Positions 43,694 through 54,303 are shown, numbered from the stretch's first letter. The stretch: 64,000 nt of DNA from Xenorhabdus bovienii SS-2004 (GCF_000027225.1 NC_013892.1:2356001-2420000); one strand, 5' to 3'. Notes: generated by a model not told the origin, from the letters alone. A program made the numbers and translations.

Positions 43694-43726
43694 CAGCCGG
43701 GTGACCTGATTCAGGCCACCCGACTG
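43694..43726 (-). terminator. Strong hairpin between oppA and oppB
   Basis: A 33-bp near-perfect inverted repeat (CAGCCGGGTGACCTGA / TCAGGCCACCCGACTG, two mismatches). On the minus strand only a weak T-tract follows. It likely stabilises the oppA mRNA 3' end and attenuates oppBCDF. Confidence 0.75.
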
Positions 43727-43729
43727 TTC

Positions 43730-45367
43730 CTAGTGTTTTATAATGTAAAAATCCTTGGTATGGATGTTATCCAATGGGTCTTTACCGGTATAACCCCCCA
43801 CATAAGGTTTCACTAAACGGGTACTTACATAATAATAAAGCGGAACAACGGCGGAATCTTTATCTATCAGAGCATTCGCTTGTTTGTAGATTTCTGCTCG
43901 TTCTGCATCGCTCTTCACTTTTAGTGCTTCTTTCATCAAAGCATCAAATGCTTCACTCTTGTAATGAGCTGTATTGTTGCTGCTATAAGATAATTTAACA
44001 TTCAGGAAAGTAGTGGGTTCGTTATAATCAGCACACCAGCCTGCACGAGCGATGTCATAATTGCCTTGATGGCGGGTATCAAGGAAAGTTTTCCATTCCT
44101 GATTCTCTAAAGAAACCTCAGCACCGATATTTTTCTTCCAGATGGCAGCGGCCGCAATCGCCATTTTTTTATGCAGATCAGAAGTGTTATACAACAAACT
44201 GATTTTCAGCGGGTTTTCTTTGCTAAATCCCGCCTCTGCCAAGAGTTTTTTGGCTTCTTCATTACGTTGCTGCTGGTTTAATTTAGTGTACCAATCTGGT
44301 TTTTCATCTTTAAAATTGGCAATGTAAGGCGGCACCCAACCGTAAGCCGGCGTGTCACCTTGATTCTTAACCTTATTAGTAATCAAATCGCGATCCATAC
44401 CCAATTTTAATGCGGTACGGACGCGAGGATCATTGAAGGGTGGCTTCTGGTTGTTAATTTCATAAAAGTAAGTACACAAATAAGGATTAACACGTAGTTG
44501 ATCGGGAATTTCTTTTTTTAGTTTTTGGAATAGCTCGATCGGTAGATTGCTATAAGTTATGTCAATTTCACCGCTGCGATAACGGTTGACATCAGTCACT
44601 TCAGACGAAATAGGCAGGAAGGTAACTTGGTCAATGATAGTATTTTTGTTATCCCAATATGTCGGGCTACGCTCGAAAACAAGGCGTTCATTGATGTTCC
44701 AGCTTTTCAGTTTATAAGCACCATTACCTACGAAATTTTTCGGCTGAGTCCATCTGTCTCCATATTTTTCAACTGTTGCACGGTGCACTGGTGACATTGT
44801 CGAATGAATCAATAGTCTGACCAGATAGGGAACGGGTTCGCTGAGTGTTACCTGAAAGGTATGGTCATCCAACGCCTTAACACCCAGTGACTCCGGCTTT
44901 TGTTTTCCCTTGATGACATCATCAACATTAAGAATATGAGCATATTGGAGATAACTTGCGTAAGGCGATGCTGTATTTGGATCAGCCAGTCGGCGCCAAC
45001 TGTAAACAAAATCCTGCGCAGTAACCGGGTCACCATTCGACCACTTCGCATCTTTACGCAGATGAAATGTCCAAACCTTGAAATCCTGATTTTCCCAATG
45101 AGTCGCTACGCCGGGTAAAATTTCGCCATTCGGGCCATTAATCACAATTCCTTCAAATAAATCACGAGCAATATTGGATTCTGGTACCCCTTCAATTTTA
45201 TGAGGATCTAAAGATTGCGGCTCAGAGCCATTATTACGCACCAAGACTTGTTTTTCAGCCAACTGCACCCCCGCAGGAACTTGTGCGGCAAATGCCTGCC
45301 AACCCGTCATCATACCTAACGCTACCGTAATGCCAGCAGCTAACCTTTTCTTTGTTGTGTTCATCAT
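43730..45367 (-). CDS. oppA: Oligopeptide-binding protein OppA, paralogue 1
   Basis: Periplasmic SBP_bac_5 protein that captures 2-5-residue peptides. The 545-residue product has a signal peptide cleaved around residue 27 (GWQAFA). The family signature is in VRNNGSEPQSLDPHKIEGVP (~47). WTFHLRKDAKWSNGDPVTAQDFVYSW and the peptide-pocket motif AGWCADYNEPTTFLNV (~426) are conserved. It is adjacent to oppB and downstream of a second oppA (45492-47135), about two thirds identical by eye. Tandem duplication probably broadened peptide range. Confidence 0.95.
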   Translation of the reverse strand: MMNTTKKRLAAGITVALGMMTGWQAFAAQVPAGVQLAEKQVLVRNNGSEPQSLDPHKIEGVPESNIARDLFEGIVINGPNGEILPGVATHWENQDFKVWTFHLRKDAKWSNGDPVTAQDFVYSWRRLADPNTASPYASYLQYAHILNVDDVIKGKQKPESLGVKALDDHTFQVTLSEPVPYLVRLLIHSTMSPVHRATVEKYGDRWTQPKNFVGNGAYKLKSWNINERLVFERSPTYWDNKNTIIDQVTFLPISSEVTDVNRYRSGEIDITYSNLPIELFQKLKKEIPDQLRVNPYLCTYFYEINNQKPPFNDPRVRTALKLGMDRDLITNKVKNQGDTPAYGWVPPYIANFKDEKPDWYTKLNQQQRNEEAKKLLAEAGFSKENPLKISLLYNTSDLHKKMAIAAAAIWKKNIGAEVSLENQEWKTFLDTRHQGNYDIARAGWCADYNEPTTFLNVKLSYSSNNTAHYKSEAFDALMKEALKVKSDAERAEIYKQANALIDKDSAVVPLYYYVSTRLVKPYVGGYTGKDPLDNIHTKDFYIIKH

Positions 45368-45491
45368 CTTATTATTACTCCAATTGATATCATCCGACTT
45401 TTAAAAGCCATATTCATTTTTTGGAATGGTTGTTTTCCGTATCCAAAAGAAACGATTTTGTTTGCAGTAAGACAATCCTTTGCAATAACGA

Positions 45492-47135
45492 TCAATTATT
45501 CGCTTTTCTAATATAGAGATTCTTAAGATCGATATAATCAAGGGGATCTTTCCCTGTCAGTCCCACCACCGTCGGGCGAATCAGACGCACACTGACACGG
45601 TAATAAACGGGTATCAGCCCTGAGTCTTTATCAAGCTGAGCTTCGGCCTGCTGGTAGAATACCTTACGTGCTGCTTCATCTTTCGCGGCCAGAGCCTGAC
45701 CAAGATAGTTATCAAAGGCAGCGCTTTGATAGAAGCCTGTATTGTTACTGCTATCGGACAACAAAGTATTCAGGAAGGAAGAAGGTTCGTTATAATCACC
45801 GCACCATGTTGCCCTTGCCACATCATAATTTCCTTGATGGCGGCTCTCCAGTGAGGTTTTCCATTCTTGATTCTGCAACATCACTTGTGCACCAATGTTC
45901 TTCTGCCACATTGATGCTGCAGCAATAGCTTGTTGTTTGTTTTGATCTGAGGTGTTGTACAACAAAGTGAATTTGAGAGGATTACGGACATCAAAACCGG
46001 CTTCTTTCAATAGATCCTTTGCCCGTTGGTTACGTTGTTCCTGCGTCCAGTTTGCCCATTCTGGGTTGGTAGTAAAGCCACGATCACCAATGTAAGTAGG
46101 AGTGAAGCCATAAGCCGGAATCTGCCCCTGCCCCATAATCTTTTCAGCGATAATATTTCTATTAAGGCTCAATTTAATCGCTTCACGCACCCGTTTATCT
46201 TTAAACAGTGGATTTTTGTTATTAATTTCATAGTAAAACGTGCACAGGAAAGGTGAAACGTGTAGTTGGTCTGGAATATCCCTCTTCATCTTTTGGTACA
46301 GATAGGGGGTAATAGCACCATTGGTAATGTCTATTTCACCACTGCGGTAACGGTTAATATCACTGACTTCTGAGACGATAGGCAGGAAGGTGCCTTTTTC
46401 AATGATGGTTTCTTTATTATTCCAATATTGTGGGTTGCGTGTTAAGACGATACGTTCGTTGACAACCCAATCTTTCAGTACATAAGCCCCATTGCCAATA
46501 TAATTTTCTGGTAACGTCCATTTTTTATCGAATGCCTCAACCACATCTTGCCTGACAGGTTTCATTGCTGTGTGGCTCAACATGTCTACCAGATAGGGAA
46601 CCGGATGGCTGAGAGTCACTTGAAAACGGTGATTGTCCAGCGCTTTGACGCCCAATTGATCAGGCGATTTTTTCCCTTTTAAGATATCCTCAGCATTCTG
46701 GACATAAGTATATTGCAGATAACTGGTATAAGGTGACCCCACTTTAGGATCAGCAAGGCGACGCCAGCTATAGACAAAATCATGGGCCGTTACTGGCTTA
46801 CCATCACTCCACTTGGCATTGTCACGTAAATAAAACGTCCAGACCTTATAATCTTCATTTTCCCATTTTTCTGCCACCCCGGGTACAGTCTCACCATCAG
46901 GCCCTGTCGTAACCAATCCTTCCAGTAGATTGCGAATAATTGCCGTCTCAGGTGCACCCTCGACCTTATGAGGATCAAGTGAAGCGACTTCAACGCCATT
47001 ATTAACGGTCACTTCCTGCTTTTCAGCCAATGCCACTCCTGTAGGAACAATTGCAGCCATTCCCTGCGCTACAGGAAACGATAATAAAGCAATAGTCGAT
47101 ATTAACTGACTCAACTTTGATGGTGTTTTCCTCAT
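45492..47135 (-). CDS. oppA: Oligopeptide-binding protein OppA, paralogue 2
   Basis: Periplasmic peptide-binding protein, 547 residues from the ATG at 47135, which has GGAGCGG a few bases upstream (a TTG four codons earlier is also in frame). The signal peptide reads LISTIALLSFPVAQGMA. It has NNGVEVASLDPHKVEGAPE and WTFYLRDNAKWSDGKPVTAHDFVYSW, and the pocket motif ATWCGDYNEPSSFLN. It is the first gene of the opp operon; paralogue 1 starts 124 bp further on. Differences cluster in the peptide-binding lobe regions. Confidence 0.95.
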   Translation of the reverse strand: MRKTPSKLSQLISTIALLSFPVAQGMAAIVPTGVALAEKQEVTVNNGVEVASLDPHKVEGAPETAIIRNLLEGLVTTGPDGETVPGVAEKWENEDYKVWTFYLRDNAKWSDGKPVTAHDFVYSWRRLADPKVGSPYTSYLQYTYVQNAEDILKGKKSPDQLGVKALDNHRFQVTLSHPVPYLVDMLSHTAMKPVRQDVVEAFDKKWTLPENYIGNGAYVLKDWVVNERIVLTRNPQYWNNKETIIEKGTFLPIVSEVSDINRYRSGEIDITNGAITPYLYQKMKRDIPDQLHVSPFLCTFYYEINNKNPLFKDKRVREAIKLSLNRNIIAEKIMGQGQIPAYGFTPTYIGDRGFTTNPEWANWTQEQRNQRAKDLLKEAGFDVRNPLKFTLLYNTSDQNKQQAIAAASMWQKNIGAQVMLQNQEWKTSLESRHQGNYDVARATWCGDYNEPSSFLNTLLSDSSNNTGFYQSAAFDNYLGQALAAKDEAARKVFYQQAEAQLDKDSGLIPVYYRVSVRLIRPTVVGLTGKDPLDYIDLKNLYIRKANN

Positions 47136-47702
47136 TTTCCGCTCCAAGTTATCAACAGTAAATTAATAGTTTTTTAATTGACCAATCCCAACATCTTACT
47201 CATTTTGTTAATAAAGGGTAGTTCGTCTATTAAAAATCCACATTCGAATAATAATTGTTATAATATTTTTATAAATGGTTTATTAAATAGTTAAAGTAAC
47301 TTGCCATTTTCGTGCAAAATACATTCACGAAACAAATATAATCAATTGATAATCATTGATTTTATTTTTATTTTTATCGTCTTGGATCCACACAATTCTA
47401 CCAAAAAAGAAAATAAACATTATTTTAACAAAATGCAATCATCACAGAGTAAAAGTCCACATTCATCACAAAATAGAGAATCAAGACACCCGTTAGTGGA
47501 ATAATGGAAAGAAAATAGTGTGGAAAATTACAGTATGGCTTTGCAGCAATAGCCGATAAGAAAGGAATAAAATATAACTAATTGTTTTAAAAAAATGATA
47601 CAGAAACGACACCATTGATTAATAATGCTTATAATTGGTTGTTTATCAACTCATTTTTGGTTAATGCATTACCTATTTCAGTAAAAAGTTTCTTTTTTTA
47701 TA
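47136..47702. other. Long upstream region of the opp operon
   Basis: No gene was seen in this 567-bp AT-rich stretch between oppA paralogue 2 and the decayed ychE. It must hold the opp promoter and mRNA leader; in E. coli the oppA leader is a target of the small RNA GcvB. I could not place the promoter with confidence. Confidence 0.5.
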
Positions 47703-48286
47703 TTAACTTTCCAAATCAGTACCAGCGTTATCATTACCTGTGCAATATCCCAGTAATCCAGAAAACACAGCTTTTGTTCCTGTAACAATAAATTCAATTC
47801 CCAGCGACATTAACAGTAGCCCCATAATGTGGATAATCACATTAATACCTGTTTGCCCAAAAAACTTGACCAGTAAGATCGCTGAATGAAATAATAACCA
47901 GCAACAAAAAGTAAATAACAGACAGGTTAATGCAAGTCCTAAATAATTTTGCCATCCTTGATAACGTGCACTCCATACAATACAGGCACTGATAGCTCCC
48001 GACCCTGTCATAATAGGCAATGCCAATGGAACACCCCACCTGCGATACGAAATGAATCGATAGAAATGCCAAACATATGCAGGATAGAATCACCTATCAG
48101 TAATGAAATACACAAAATAATGGCAACAGATAAATTTGCGATAAGGTTTGTTTTATTACATCCCGCTGGTGTCTGATAATTCGTCATACTAATAAAAACA
48201 GGTAAAATTCCGATAGGGTTCACCAACGCGAAAAATCCCATCAAAAATTTAATATATCCAGAAAAACCCAGCAATGATTCGTTCAC
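47703..48286 (-). pseudogene. ychE: MarC-family membrane protein YchE, internally deleted and frameshifted
   Basis: The first part (48286 to ~48017) reads FALVNPIGILPVFISMTNYQT through FGISIDSFRIAGGV, as in the first 91 residues of E. coli YchE (215 aa). The second part (~48026 to 47703) reads ALPIMTGSGAISACIVW through GLLLMSLGIEFIVTGTKAVF, the family's last ~100 residues. About 35 residues between them are gone, and the joint changes frame near 48020-48030 (the first part runs into VFHWHCLL). The order adhE-ychE-oppA is conserved with E. coli, so this is the decayed orthologue. The protein should be non-functional. Confidence 0.88.
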
Positions 48287-48474
48287 ACATAACCTCTCTT
48301 TATATAAATAAACAGAACTTATAACAACACGTAAGAAAATACCGTAAAAGAAATATTTTTTCCGTTACGTTAAATCAATAAACCCGGCGTTCTGATTCAA
48401 TCAAAGCAACATCCTACGTAAGACATACTATAAAAATTTAGTTAATCAATTGTGCCATTAAAGTTAAATAGATA

Positions 48475-49557
48475 CTTGGATTCGCATAATAAGTGCAATT
48501 TCTAAGAAAGGCGGTCAGTTGCTATAGTAGGCATCTTTCTTGCCAAAGGAAAATGCGCTATGGCCTATAAACAACTGACCGAAACAGAAAGATATCAGAT
48601 TTTCAGCCTGAAAGAAGCCGGTTTTTCACAACGGGAGATTTCAAAGTCACTCAATCGAAACCCATCAACGATTAGCCGGGAATTGAGACGAAATCGGGAG
48701 GCAAAGAAATATACGCCTGAACAAGCTCAGCTTAAGGCCGTAGCGCGCCGACAGTGTGCTACAAAAGCAGTAAAAGTGAAACCAGAGATAGAAATGTGGA
48801 TCAAACAGTTAATTTGGCAAGATTTAAGTCCTGAACAAACAGTCGGTTATCTCAAAAGGGAAAATATAATATCTTTGCATCATGAAACAGTTTATCGATT
48901 GATTTATAAGGATAAACTTAATGATGGTAATTTATGGCAACATCTTAGGATTGCGAAAAAACCGTATCGTAAACGCTATGGAAGTTATGAGCGCAGAGGA
49001 AAAATTAAAAACAGAGTCAGTATTGATAAGCGCCCCAAACTTGTTGATAAAAAGCAGCGTATTGGTGATTGGGAAGGAGATACTATCGTGGGTAAAAATC
49101 ATAAAAGTGCATTATTGACATTAGTTGAACGAAAATCGTTATTTACTATTATAATTAAACTTGAAAATAAAACAGCAGAAGGGGTCGCAAAAGCGGCAAC
49201 AAGACATTTATCACTGATAAAACATAAAATTAAAACAATGACCTTTGATAACGGCCTCGAATTTGCCGAACACGAACTGATCAGTAAAAATTTAGAGACA
49301 AAAATTTATTTTGCTCACCCGTATTCCCCCTGGGAAAGAGGGATAAATGAGAACACGAATGGATTAATCAGAGATTACTTCCCAAAAGGAACTGATTTTA
49401 ATAAGGTGTCAGAGCGGGAGATTAACCTTGTGGCAAACCGATTAAATAATCGTCCTCGTAAAACACGAGATTACAAAACACCGAATGAGTTATTTAAAGG
49501 AATACCCTCTCATTTACTTCGTCCATTACGGTGTTGCGCTTAATATGTGAATCCAAG
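48475..49557 (+). mobile_element. IS30-family insertion sequence, apparently intact
   Basis: A 1083-bp element with 24-bp terminal inverted repeats starting CTTGGATTC (48475-48498 and 49534-49557, three mismatches). It is flanked by ATA on both sides, a plausible 3-bp target duplication. It contains one complete transposase gene and lies between the ychE remnant and adhE. Confidence 0.9.
48560..49543 (+). CDS. IS30-family transposase
   Basis: The 327-residue product has the N-terminal helix-turn-helix QLTETERYQIFSLKEAGFSQREISKSLNRNPSTISRELRRN (residues ~4-44, quoted in part: SLNRNPSTISRELRRN). The DDE core follows, with IGDWEGDTIVGKNHKSALLT, TMTFDNGLEFAEHE and the C-terminal RGINENTNGLIRDYFPKGTD. 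No lesion was seen, so it may be active. Confidence 0.95.
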   Translation: MAYKQLTETERYQIFSLKEAGFSQREISKSLNRNPSTISRELRRNREAKKYTPEQAQLKAVARRQCATKAVKVKPEIEMWIKQLIWQDLSPEQTVGYLKRENIISLHHETVYRLIYKDKLNDGNLWQHLRIAKKPYRKRYGSYERRGKIKNRVSIDKRPKLVDKKQRIGDWEGDTIVGKNHKSALLTLVERKSLFTIIIKLENKTAEGVAKAATRHLSLIKHKIKTMTFDNGLEFAEHELISKNLETKIYFAHPYSPWERGINENTNGLIRDYFPKGTDFNKVSEREINLVANRLNNRPRKTRDYKTPNELFKGIPSHLLRPLRCCA

Positions 49558-49606
49558 ATATTTAAATTCACATTTATCCATCAATTGATAATTATTCTCA
49601 TAAAGG

Positions 49607-49634
49607 CATATAGCTGAATGGAGTCAGCTATATG
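49607..49634. other. Perfect 11-bp hairpins in the adhE upstream region
   Basis: CATATAGCTGA / TCAGCTATATG with a 6-base loop, followed at once by a second inverted repeat TTTAGTGAT / ATCACTAAA (49636-49657) with A-run. They may terminate transcription from the IS30 side or form part of the long adhE leader. Confidence 0.6.
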
Positions 49635-49871
49635 TTTTAGTGATTTAGATCACTAAAAAAAAGCCAGCAAGTGATAAGCTGTGCTCAACATTAAATTTCA
49701 GGCAAGGTGCATAATTAATATATCAACTCATTAATTTAGGTAATTTTTTTAAGGTAATTAGCGATGTTCATGATTGAATTTCAAACGATGCATCTCACTA
49801 TATTGTTTAATAGATGAATCATCTCGCCGCTAATTTCCTTAAAAAATTTAACATTTATCAGGAGTAATTTT

Positions 49872-52526
49872 ATGGCTGTAACTCAGATTGCCGAACTCAA
49901 TGAATTAATTGCTCGTGTAAAAAAAGCCCAGAGAGAATTCACCAATTTTTCCCAAGAACAAATTGACCGAATTTTCCGTGCGGCTGCTCTCGCGGCAGCA
50001 GATGCCCGTATTCCATTGGCAAAGTTAGCTGTAGCTGAATCTGGTATGGGTATTGTGGAAGATAAAGTGATCAAAAATCACTTCGCTTCTGAATATATTT
50101 ATAACGCCTATAAAGATGATAAAACCTGTGGAATTTTATCTGAAGACAATACCTTCGGTACGATAACCATCGCTGAACCTATTGGCTTGATTTGCGGTAT
50201 TGTTCCAACCACAAATCCAACGTCAACCGCGATTTTCAAAGCACTTATCAGCCTGAAAACCCGTAATGGTATTATTTTTTCGCCCCATCCACGCGCCAAA
50301 AAAGCAACCAATAGGGCAGCAGAAATCGTTCTTCAAGCTGCTGTTGCAGCCGGCGCACCAAAAGATATCATCGGTTGGATAGATGAACCTTCTGTTGAAC
50401 TATCCAATGCTTTAATGCATCACCCTGATATTAATCTTATTTTGGCAACGGGTGGGCCCGGCATGGTAAAAGCAGCCTATAGCTCAGGCAAGCCTGCAAT
50501 TGGTGTTGGTGCGGGTAATACGCCAGTGGTGATCGATGAATCTGCGGATATCAAACGCGCCGTAGCATCGATCCTGATGTCCAAAACTTTCGATAACGGC
50601 GTAATTTGTGCTTCTGAGCAATCTGTAATTGTCGTCGATAACGTTTATGATCAAGTCCGTGAACGTTTCTCAACCCACGGTGGTTATCTCCTGCAAGGAG
50701 AGGAGCTTCAAGCCGTTCAAGATATCATTTTAAAAAATGGCAGTCTGAATGCCGCCATCGTTGGCCAACCTGCAACCAAGATTGCTGAAATGGCAGGTAT
50801 TTGCGTTCCTGATGAAACTAAAATTCTTATCGGTGAAGTCACTTTGGTGGACGAAACAGAACCTTTTGCCCATGAAAAACTTTCGCCACTGCTTGCTATG
50901 TACCGTGGTAAAAACTTTGAAGATGCCGTTGAAAAAGCAGAAAAACTGGTTGAAATGGGTGGTATTGGTCACACCTCCTCTCTCTATACTGATCAGGATA
51001 ATCAATCCGAACGTATCGAATATTTCGGCGACAAGATGAAGACTGCCCGTATTCTGATAAATACACCAGCATCTCAGGGGGGAATCGGCGATCTTTACAA
51101 TTTCAAACTCTCCCCTTCTCTAACACTGGGTTGCGGCTCTTGGGGAGGAAACTCCATTTCCGAAAACGTGGGGCCAAAACACCTGATCAATACGAAAACT
51201 GTCGCCAAAAGAGCCGAGAATATGTTGTGGCATAAACTTCCCAAATCAATCTATTTTCGCCGTGGCTCCCTGCCCGTAGCACTGGAAGAAGTTGCTACAG
51301 ATGGCGCGAAACGTGCTTTCATCGTGACAGACCGTTTCTTGTTTAATAACGGCTACACCGATCAGGTTATCAACGTATTGAAATCTCACGGAATAGAAAC
51401 TGAGATTTTCTTCGAAGTTGAAGCCGACCCTACTTTAGGCATCGTCCGCAAGGGCGCCGAACAAATGCATCTGTTTAAACCTGATGTCATCATTGCCCTA
51501 GGAGGGGGTTCACCTATGGATGCAGCCAAAATTATGTGGGTTATGTATGAGCATCCAGAAACTCACTTTGAAGAATTGGCACTGCGTTTTATGGATATCC
51601 GCAAACGCATTTATAAATTCCCCAAAATGGGCGTGAAAGCAAAAATGGTAGCGATTACAACCACCTCTGGAACAGGTTCAGAGGTAACACCTTTTGCGGT
51701 TGTTACCGATGATATCACTGGACAGAAATATCCATTGGCAGATTATGCACTGACACCTGATATGGCGATTGTCGATGCAAACCTTGTTATGAATATGCCA
51801 AAGTCGCTGTGTGCCTTTGGTGGATTGGATGCCGTTACCCATGCACTCGAAGCTTATGTCTCTGTCTTGGCTAATGAATACTCTGATGGTCAAGCATTGC
51901 AAGCGCTGAAGCTATTGAAGGATTTTCTGCCTGCCAGTTACCATGAAGGTGCTAAAAACCCAGTTGCCCGCGAACGTGTCCATAATGCGGCAACCATTGC
52001 CGGAATTGCCTTTGCCAATGCTTTTCTGGGAGTCTGCCATTCTATGGCTCATAAACTGGGCTCTGAGTTCCATATCCCACATGGATTGGCGAATGCGTTG
52101 TTGATCTGTAACGTTATTCGCTACAACGCTAACGACAATCCAACAAAACAAACTGCATTCAGTCAATATGACCGTCCACAGGCACGACGCCGCTATGCTG
52201 AAATTGCAGAGCATCTGGGGTTGACGGTATCAGGGGATAACACTGCCGCCAAGATTGAAAAATTACTGGCTTGGCTGGAAGAGCTAAAATCTCAATTAGG
52301 TATTCCAGTATCAATTCGTGAAACAGGCGTTCAGGAAACCGATTTTCTAACGAAAATCGATAAACTCGCAGAAGACGCTTTTGATGATCAATGCACAGGC
52401 GCCAACCCGCGTTATCCACTAATTTCTGAGTTGAAGCAATTGATGCTGGATTCTTTTTACGGTCGTGAATTCACAGAATATGCCATATCTCAGGAAGCAG
52501 AAAAACCAAACAGAAAAAATAAATAA
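49872..52526 (+). CDS. adhE: Bifunctional acetaldehyde-CoA/alcohol dehydrogenase AdhE
   Basis: Converts acetyl-CoA to acetaldehyde and then ethanol, regenerating NAD during fermentation; it forms spirosomes. The 884-residue product has an N-terminal aldehyde dehydrogenase half with its catalytic Cys in NGVICASEQSVIVVD (~246). The C-terminal iron-dependent ADH half has GGGSPMDAAKIMW (~540), then metal ligands in FGGLDAVTHALEAYVSV, CHSMAHKLGSEFHIPHG. Length and order equal those of E. coli AdhE (891). A good ribosome-binding site (CAGGAG) lies 7 bases before the ATG. The long 310-bp upstream region carries hairpins. Confidence 0.98.
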   Translation: MAVTQIAELNELIARVKKAQREFTNFSQEQIDRIFRAAALAAADARIPLAKLAVAESGMGIVEDKVIKNHFASEYIYNAYKDDKTCGILSEDNTFGTITIAEPIGLICGIVPTTNPTSTAIFKALISLKTRNGIIFSPHPRAKKATNRAAEIVLQAAVAAGAPKDIIGWIDEPSVELSNALMHHPDINLILATGGPGMVKAAYSSGKPAIGVGAGNTPVVIDESADIKRAVASILMSKTFDNGVICASEQSVIVVDNVYDQVRERFSTHGGYLLQGEELQAVQDIILKNGSLNAAIVGQPATKIAEMAGICVPDETKILIGEVTLVDETEPFAHEKLSPLLAMYRGKNFEDAVEKAEKLVEMGGIGHTSSLYTDQDNQSERIEYFGDKMKTARILINTPASQGGIGDLYNFKLSPSLTLGCGSWGGNSISENVGPKHLINTKTVAKRAENMLWHKLPKSIYFRRGSLPVALEEVATDGAKRAFIVTDRFLFNNGYTDQVINVLKSHGIETEIFFEVEADPTLGIVRKGAEQMHLFKPDVIIALGGGSPMDAAKIMWVMYEHPETHFEELALRFMDIRKRIYKFPKMGVKAKMVAITTTSGTGSEVTPFAVVTDDITGQKYPLADYALTPDMAIVDANLVMNMPKSLCAFGGLDAVTHALEAYVSVLANEYSDGQALQALKLLKDFLPASYHEGAKNPVARERVHNAATIAGIAFANAFLGVCHSMAHKLGSEFHIPHGLANALLICNVIRYNANDNPTKQTAFSQYDRPQARRRYAEIAEHLGLTVSGDNTAAKIEKLLAWLEELKSQLGIPVSIRETGVQETDFLTKIDKLAEDAFDDQCTGANPRYPLISELKQLMLDSFYGREFTEYAISQEAEKPNRKNK

Positions 52527-52546
52527 ATGATGATGTGATGTAATTT

Positions 52547-52579
52547 AAAAGGTGCAGAAACCATCCTCTGCGCCTTTTT
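52547..52579 (+). terminator. Intrinsic terminator of adhE
   Basis: The stem AAAAGGTGCAGA / TCTGCGCCTTTT (one G-T pair) is followed by TA after a five-T run. It lies 20 bp after the stop and precedes the end of tdk on the opposite strand. Confidence 0.92.
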
Positions 52580-52629
52580 ATAATTTCATTTTCTGGCTTC
52601 ATGATAATGCAAACATAAAGACGCCAGAT

Positions 52630-53229
52630 TCATGGAATTTTTTTTGTCTGAGCTTCACGAATAACGTCAGTATAGTGCCTACGACACACGGAGACGTATT
52701 TTTCATTGCCTCCAATATCAACCTGTGCACCATCATAAACAACCTTTCCGTCACTGCCAAAACGCAGTACGCGGCTGGCTTTTCTTCCACAATGGCAAAT
52801 AGTTTTCAATTCAACCAATTTATCTGACCAAGCGAGAAGATATTGGCTTCCACTGAATAACTCACCTTGGAAATCGGTTCGTAATCCGTAACAAAGGACA
52901 GGGATATCGTCATAATCAACGATTTCACACAGTTGTTCGACGTGTTTTTTTGTTAAAAAATGACATTCATCAATCAAGACACAATGAACTTTTTTCATCT
53001 CGTTTTCACATCTGATAAGTTCAGCGATATTTGTCTCCGGTGAAAACAATAAGGCATCGACAGATAGACCAATACGGGAACTGACCCGCCCTTTACCAAA
53101 TCGCGTATCGATTTCTGCTGTAAAAATCAGCGTTCTCATTCCTCTTTCGTTATAGTTATAGGAGGACTGCAATAAAGAAGTTGATTTCCCTGCATTCATG
53201 GCAGAATGATAAAAATAAAGCTGAGCCAT
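52630..53229 (-). CDS. tdk: Thymidine kinase
   Basis: Salvage enzyme making dTMP from thymidine. The 199-residue product (E. coli 205) begins [20 protein letters not shown] with the P-loop AMNAGKST (~9-16). The catalytic Glu lies in [15 protein letters not shown] (~88). Zinc-binding cysteines are in [10 protein letters not shown] and VSVCRRHY. The ATG at 53229 has AGAGG 11 bases upstream; an ATG at 53241 would place AGAGG immediately adjacent, so the later start is preferred. It is divergent from hns, as in E. coli. Confidence 0.95.
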   Translation of the reverse strand: MAQLYFYHSAMNAGKSTSLLQSSYNYNERGMRTLIFTAEIDTRFGKGRVSSRIGLSVDALLFSPETNIAELIRCENEMKKVHCVLIDECHFLTKKHVEQLCEIVDYDDIPVLCYGLRTDFQGELFSGSQYLLAWSDKLVELKTICHCGRKASRVLRFGSDGKVVYDGAQVDIGGNEKYVSVCRRHYTDVIREAQTKKIP

Positions 53230-53876
53230 TGGCCCGTCCATCCTCTTGTCAAATTTAATCAGGTGATAAAACTCTGCAAGTTTACCACAAATTCCGCCTG
53301 AAATTATCCCCTGTTATTGACGAATTCGACGTAGCAGAAAGAAATTAGAACAAATAAGAAAAGATTATTTTCATGATGATCATCACATTTGTGTATATAA
53401 AATCAACTCCATAAGCACATTCGGCATGATAAACGAACGAAATTAACATCAAAAAGAAATAGTTATTTTTCTTTCCATTCTTTGCATATTAATAATCAAA
53501 GTGGTTTACTTTTGTTCAATTCAATCACTATAATCATAACTAATGGATTACCCATAAAAAAACTTTCATCTTATCCTTGTCTTTCACCTTATTTTGAGAA
53601 GAACAGTTAACATTCCTTACGGATTGACTATAAATTAGTTTTATACGTAGAAGTTTATCTCCCACTCAACTTTGTAGTAATCCACCTCAAACGGTTATTG
53701 AGAAATGATAAACCCAATAGCAGGATTAAAACGCAATATATCGATTGCTAAAAGAATTGCATTTTAAAATGATATGTTTTAGCCTGAGAAAGTAAATTCA
53801 CTATTGCAGAAAATAAAATAGCATTCTATTATTATCCGTACATCGGCTATCATCATTATAATTTGAGACCAGGACA
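53230..53876. other. AT-rich divergent promoter region between tdk and hns
   Basis: No gene was seen in 647 bp. Several A/T tracts and curved-DNA-like runs occur (for example 53341-53480), consistent with hns autoregulation. I could not assign a promoter with confidence. Confidence 0.5.
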
Positions 53877-54278
53877 ATGAGCGAAAATTTAAAATCCTTA
53901 AATAACATCCGTACCTTGCGCGCACAAGCAAGAGAATGTGAACTTACTACCTTAGAAGAAATGTTGGAAAAACTAACGATTGTTGTTGAAGAACGTCGTG
54001 ACGAAGACAGCCAAGCTCGCGCACAAATAGAAGAGCGCAGCCGTAAGCTTCAAGAATATCGTGAAATGCTGGAGAAAGACGGCATTGAATTAAGCGATTT
54101 AGTAGATGCTTTAAGCGGTAAAGCCACTAGCAAATCTAAGCGTGCTACACGTCCAGCCAAATATTCATACTTTGACGAAGGTGAAACTAAAACTTGGACT
54201 GGCCAAGGCCGTACACCAGCTGTAATCAAAAAAGCAATTGATGAAGAAGGCAAAAAGCTGGAAGATTTCTTGATCTAA
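53877..54278 (+). CDS. hns: Nucleoid-associated repressor H-NS
   Basis: Global silencer of AT-rich and horizontally acquired DNA. The 133-residue product has an N-terminal coiled-coil oligomerisation region ([21 protein letters not shown] to about 80) and a linker rich in Lys/Arg ([16 protein letters not shown]). The DNA-binding core motif is TWTGQGRTP (~108-116). Length is near the E. coli value (137 aa). It is followed by a strong terminator. The AT-rich toxin upstream region in this window is a natural target candidate. Confidence 0.97.
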   Translation: MSENLKSLNNIRTLRAQARECELTTLEEMLEKLTIVVEERRDEDSQARAQIEERSRKLQEYREMLEKDGIELSDLVDALSGKATSKSKRATRPAKYSYFDEGETKTWTGQGRTPAVIKKAIDEEGKKLEDFLI

Positions 54279-54303
54279 TCAGTTGTTTTGTAAACTTAAT
54301 AAC

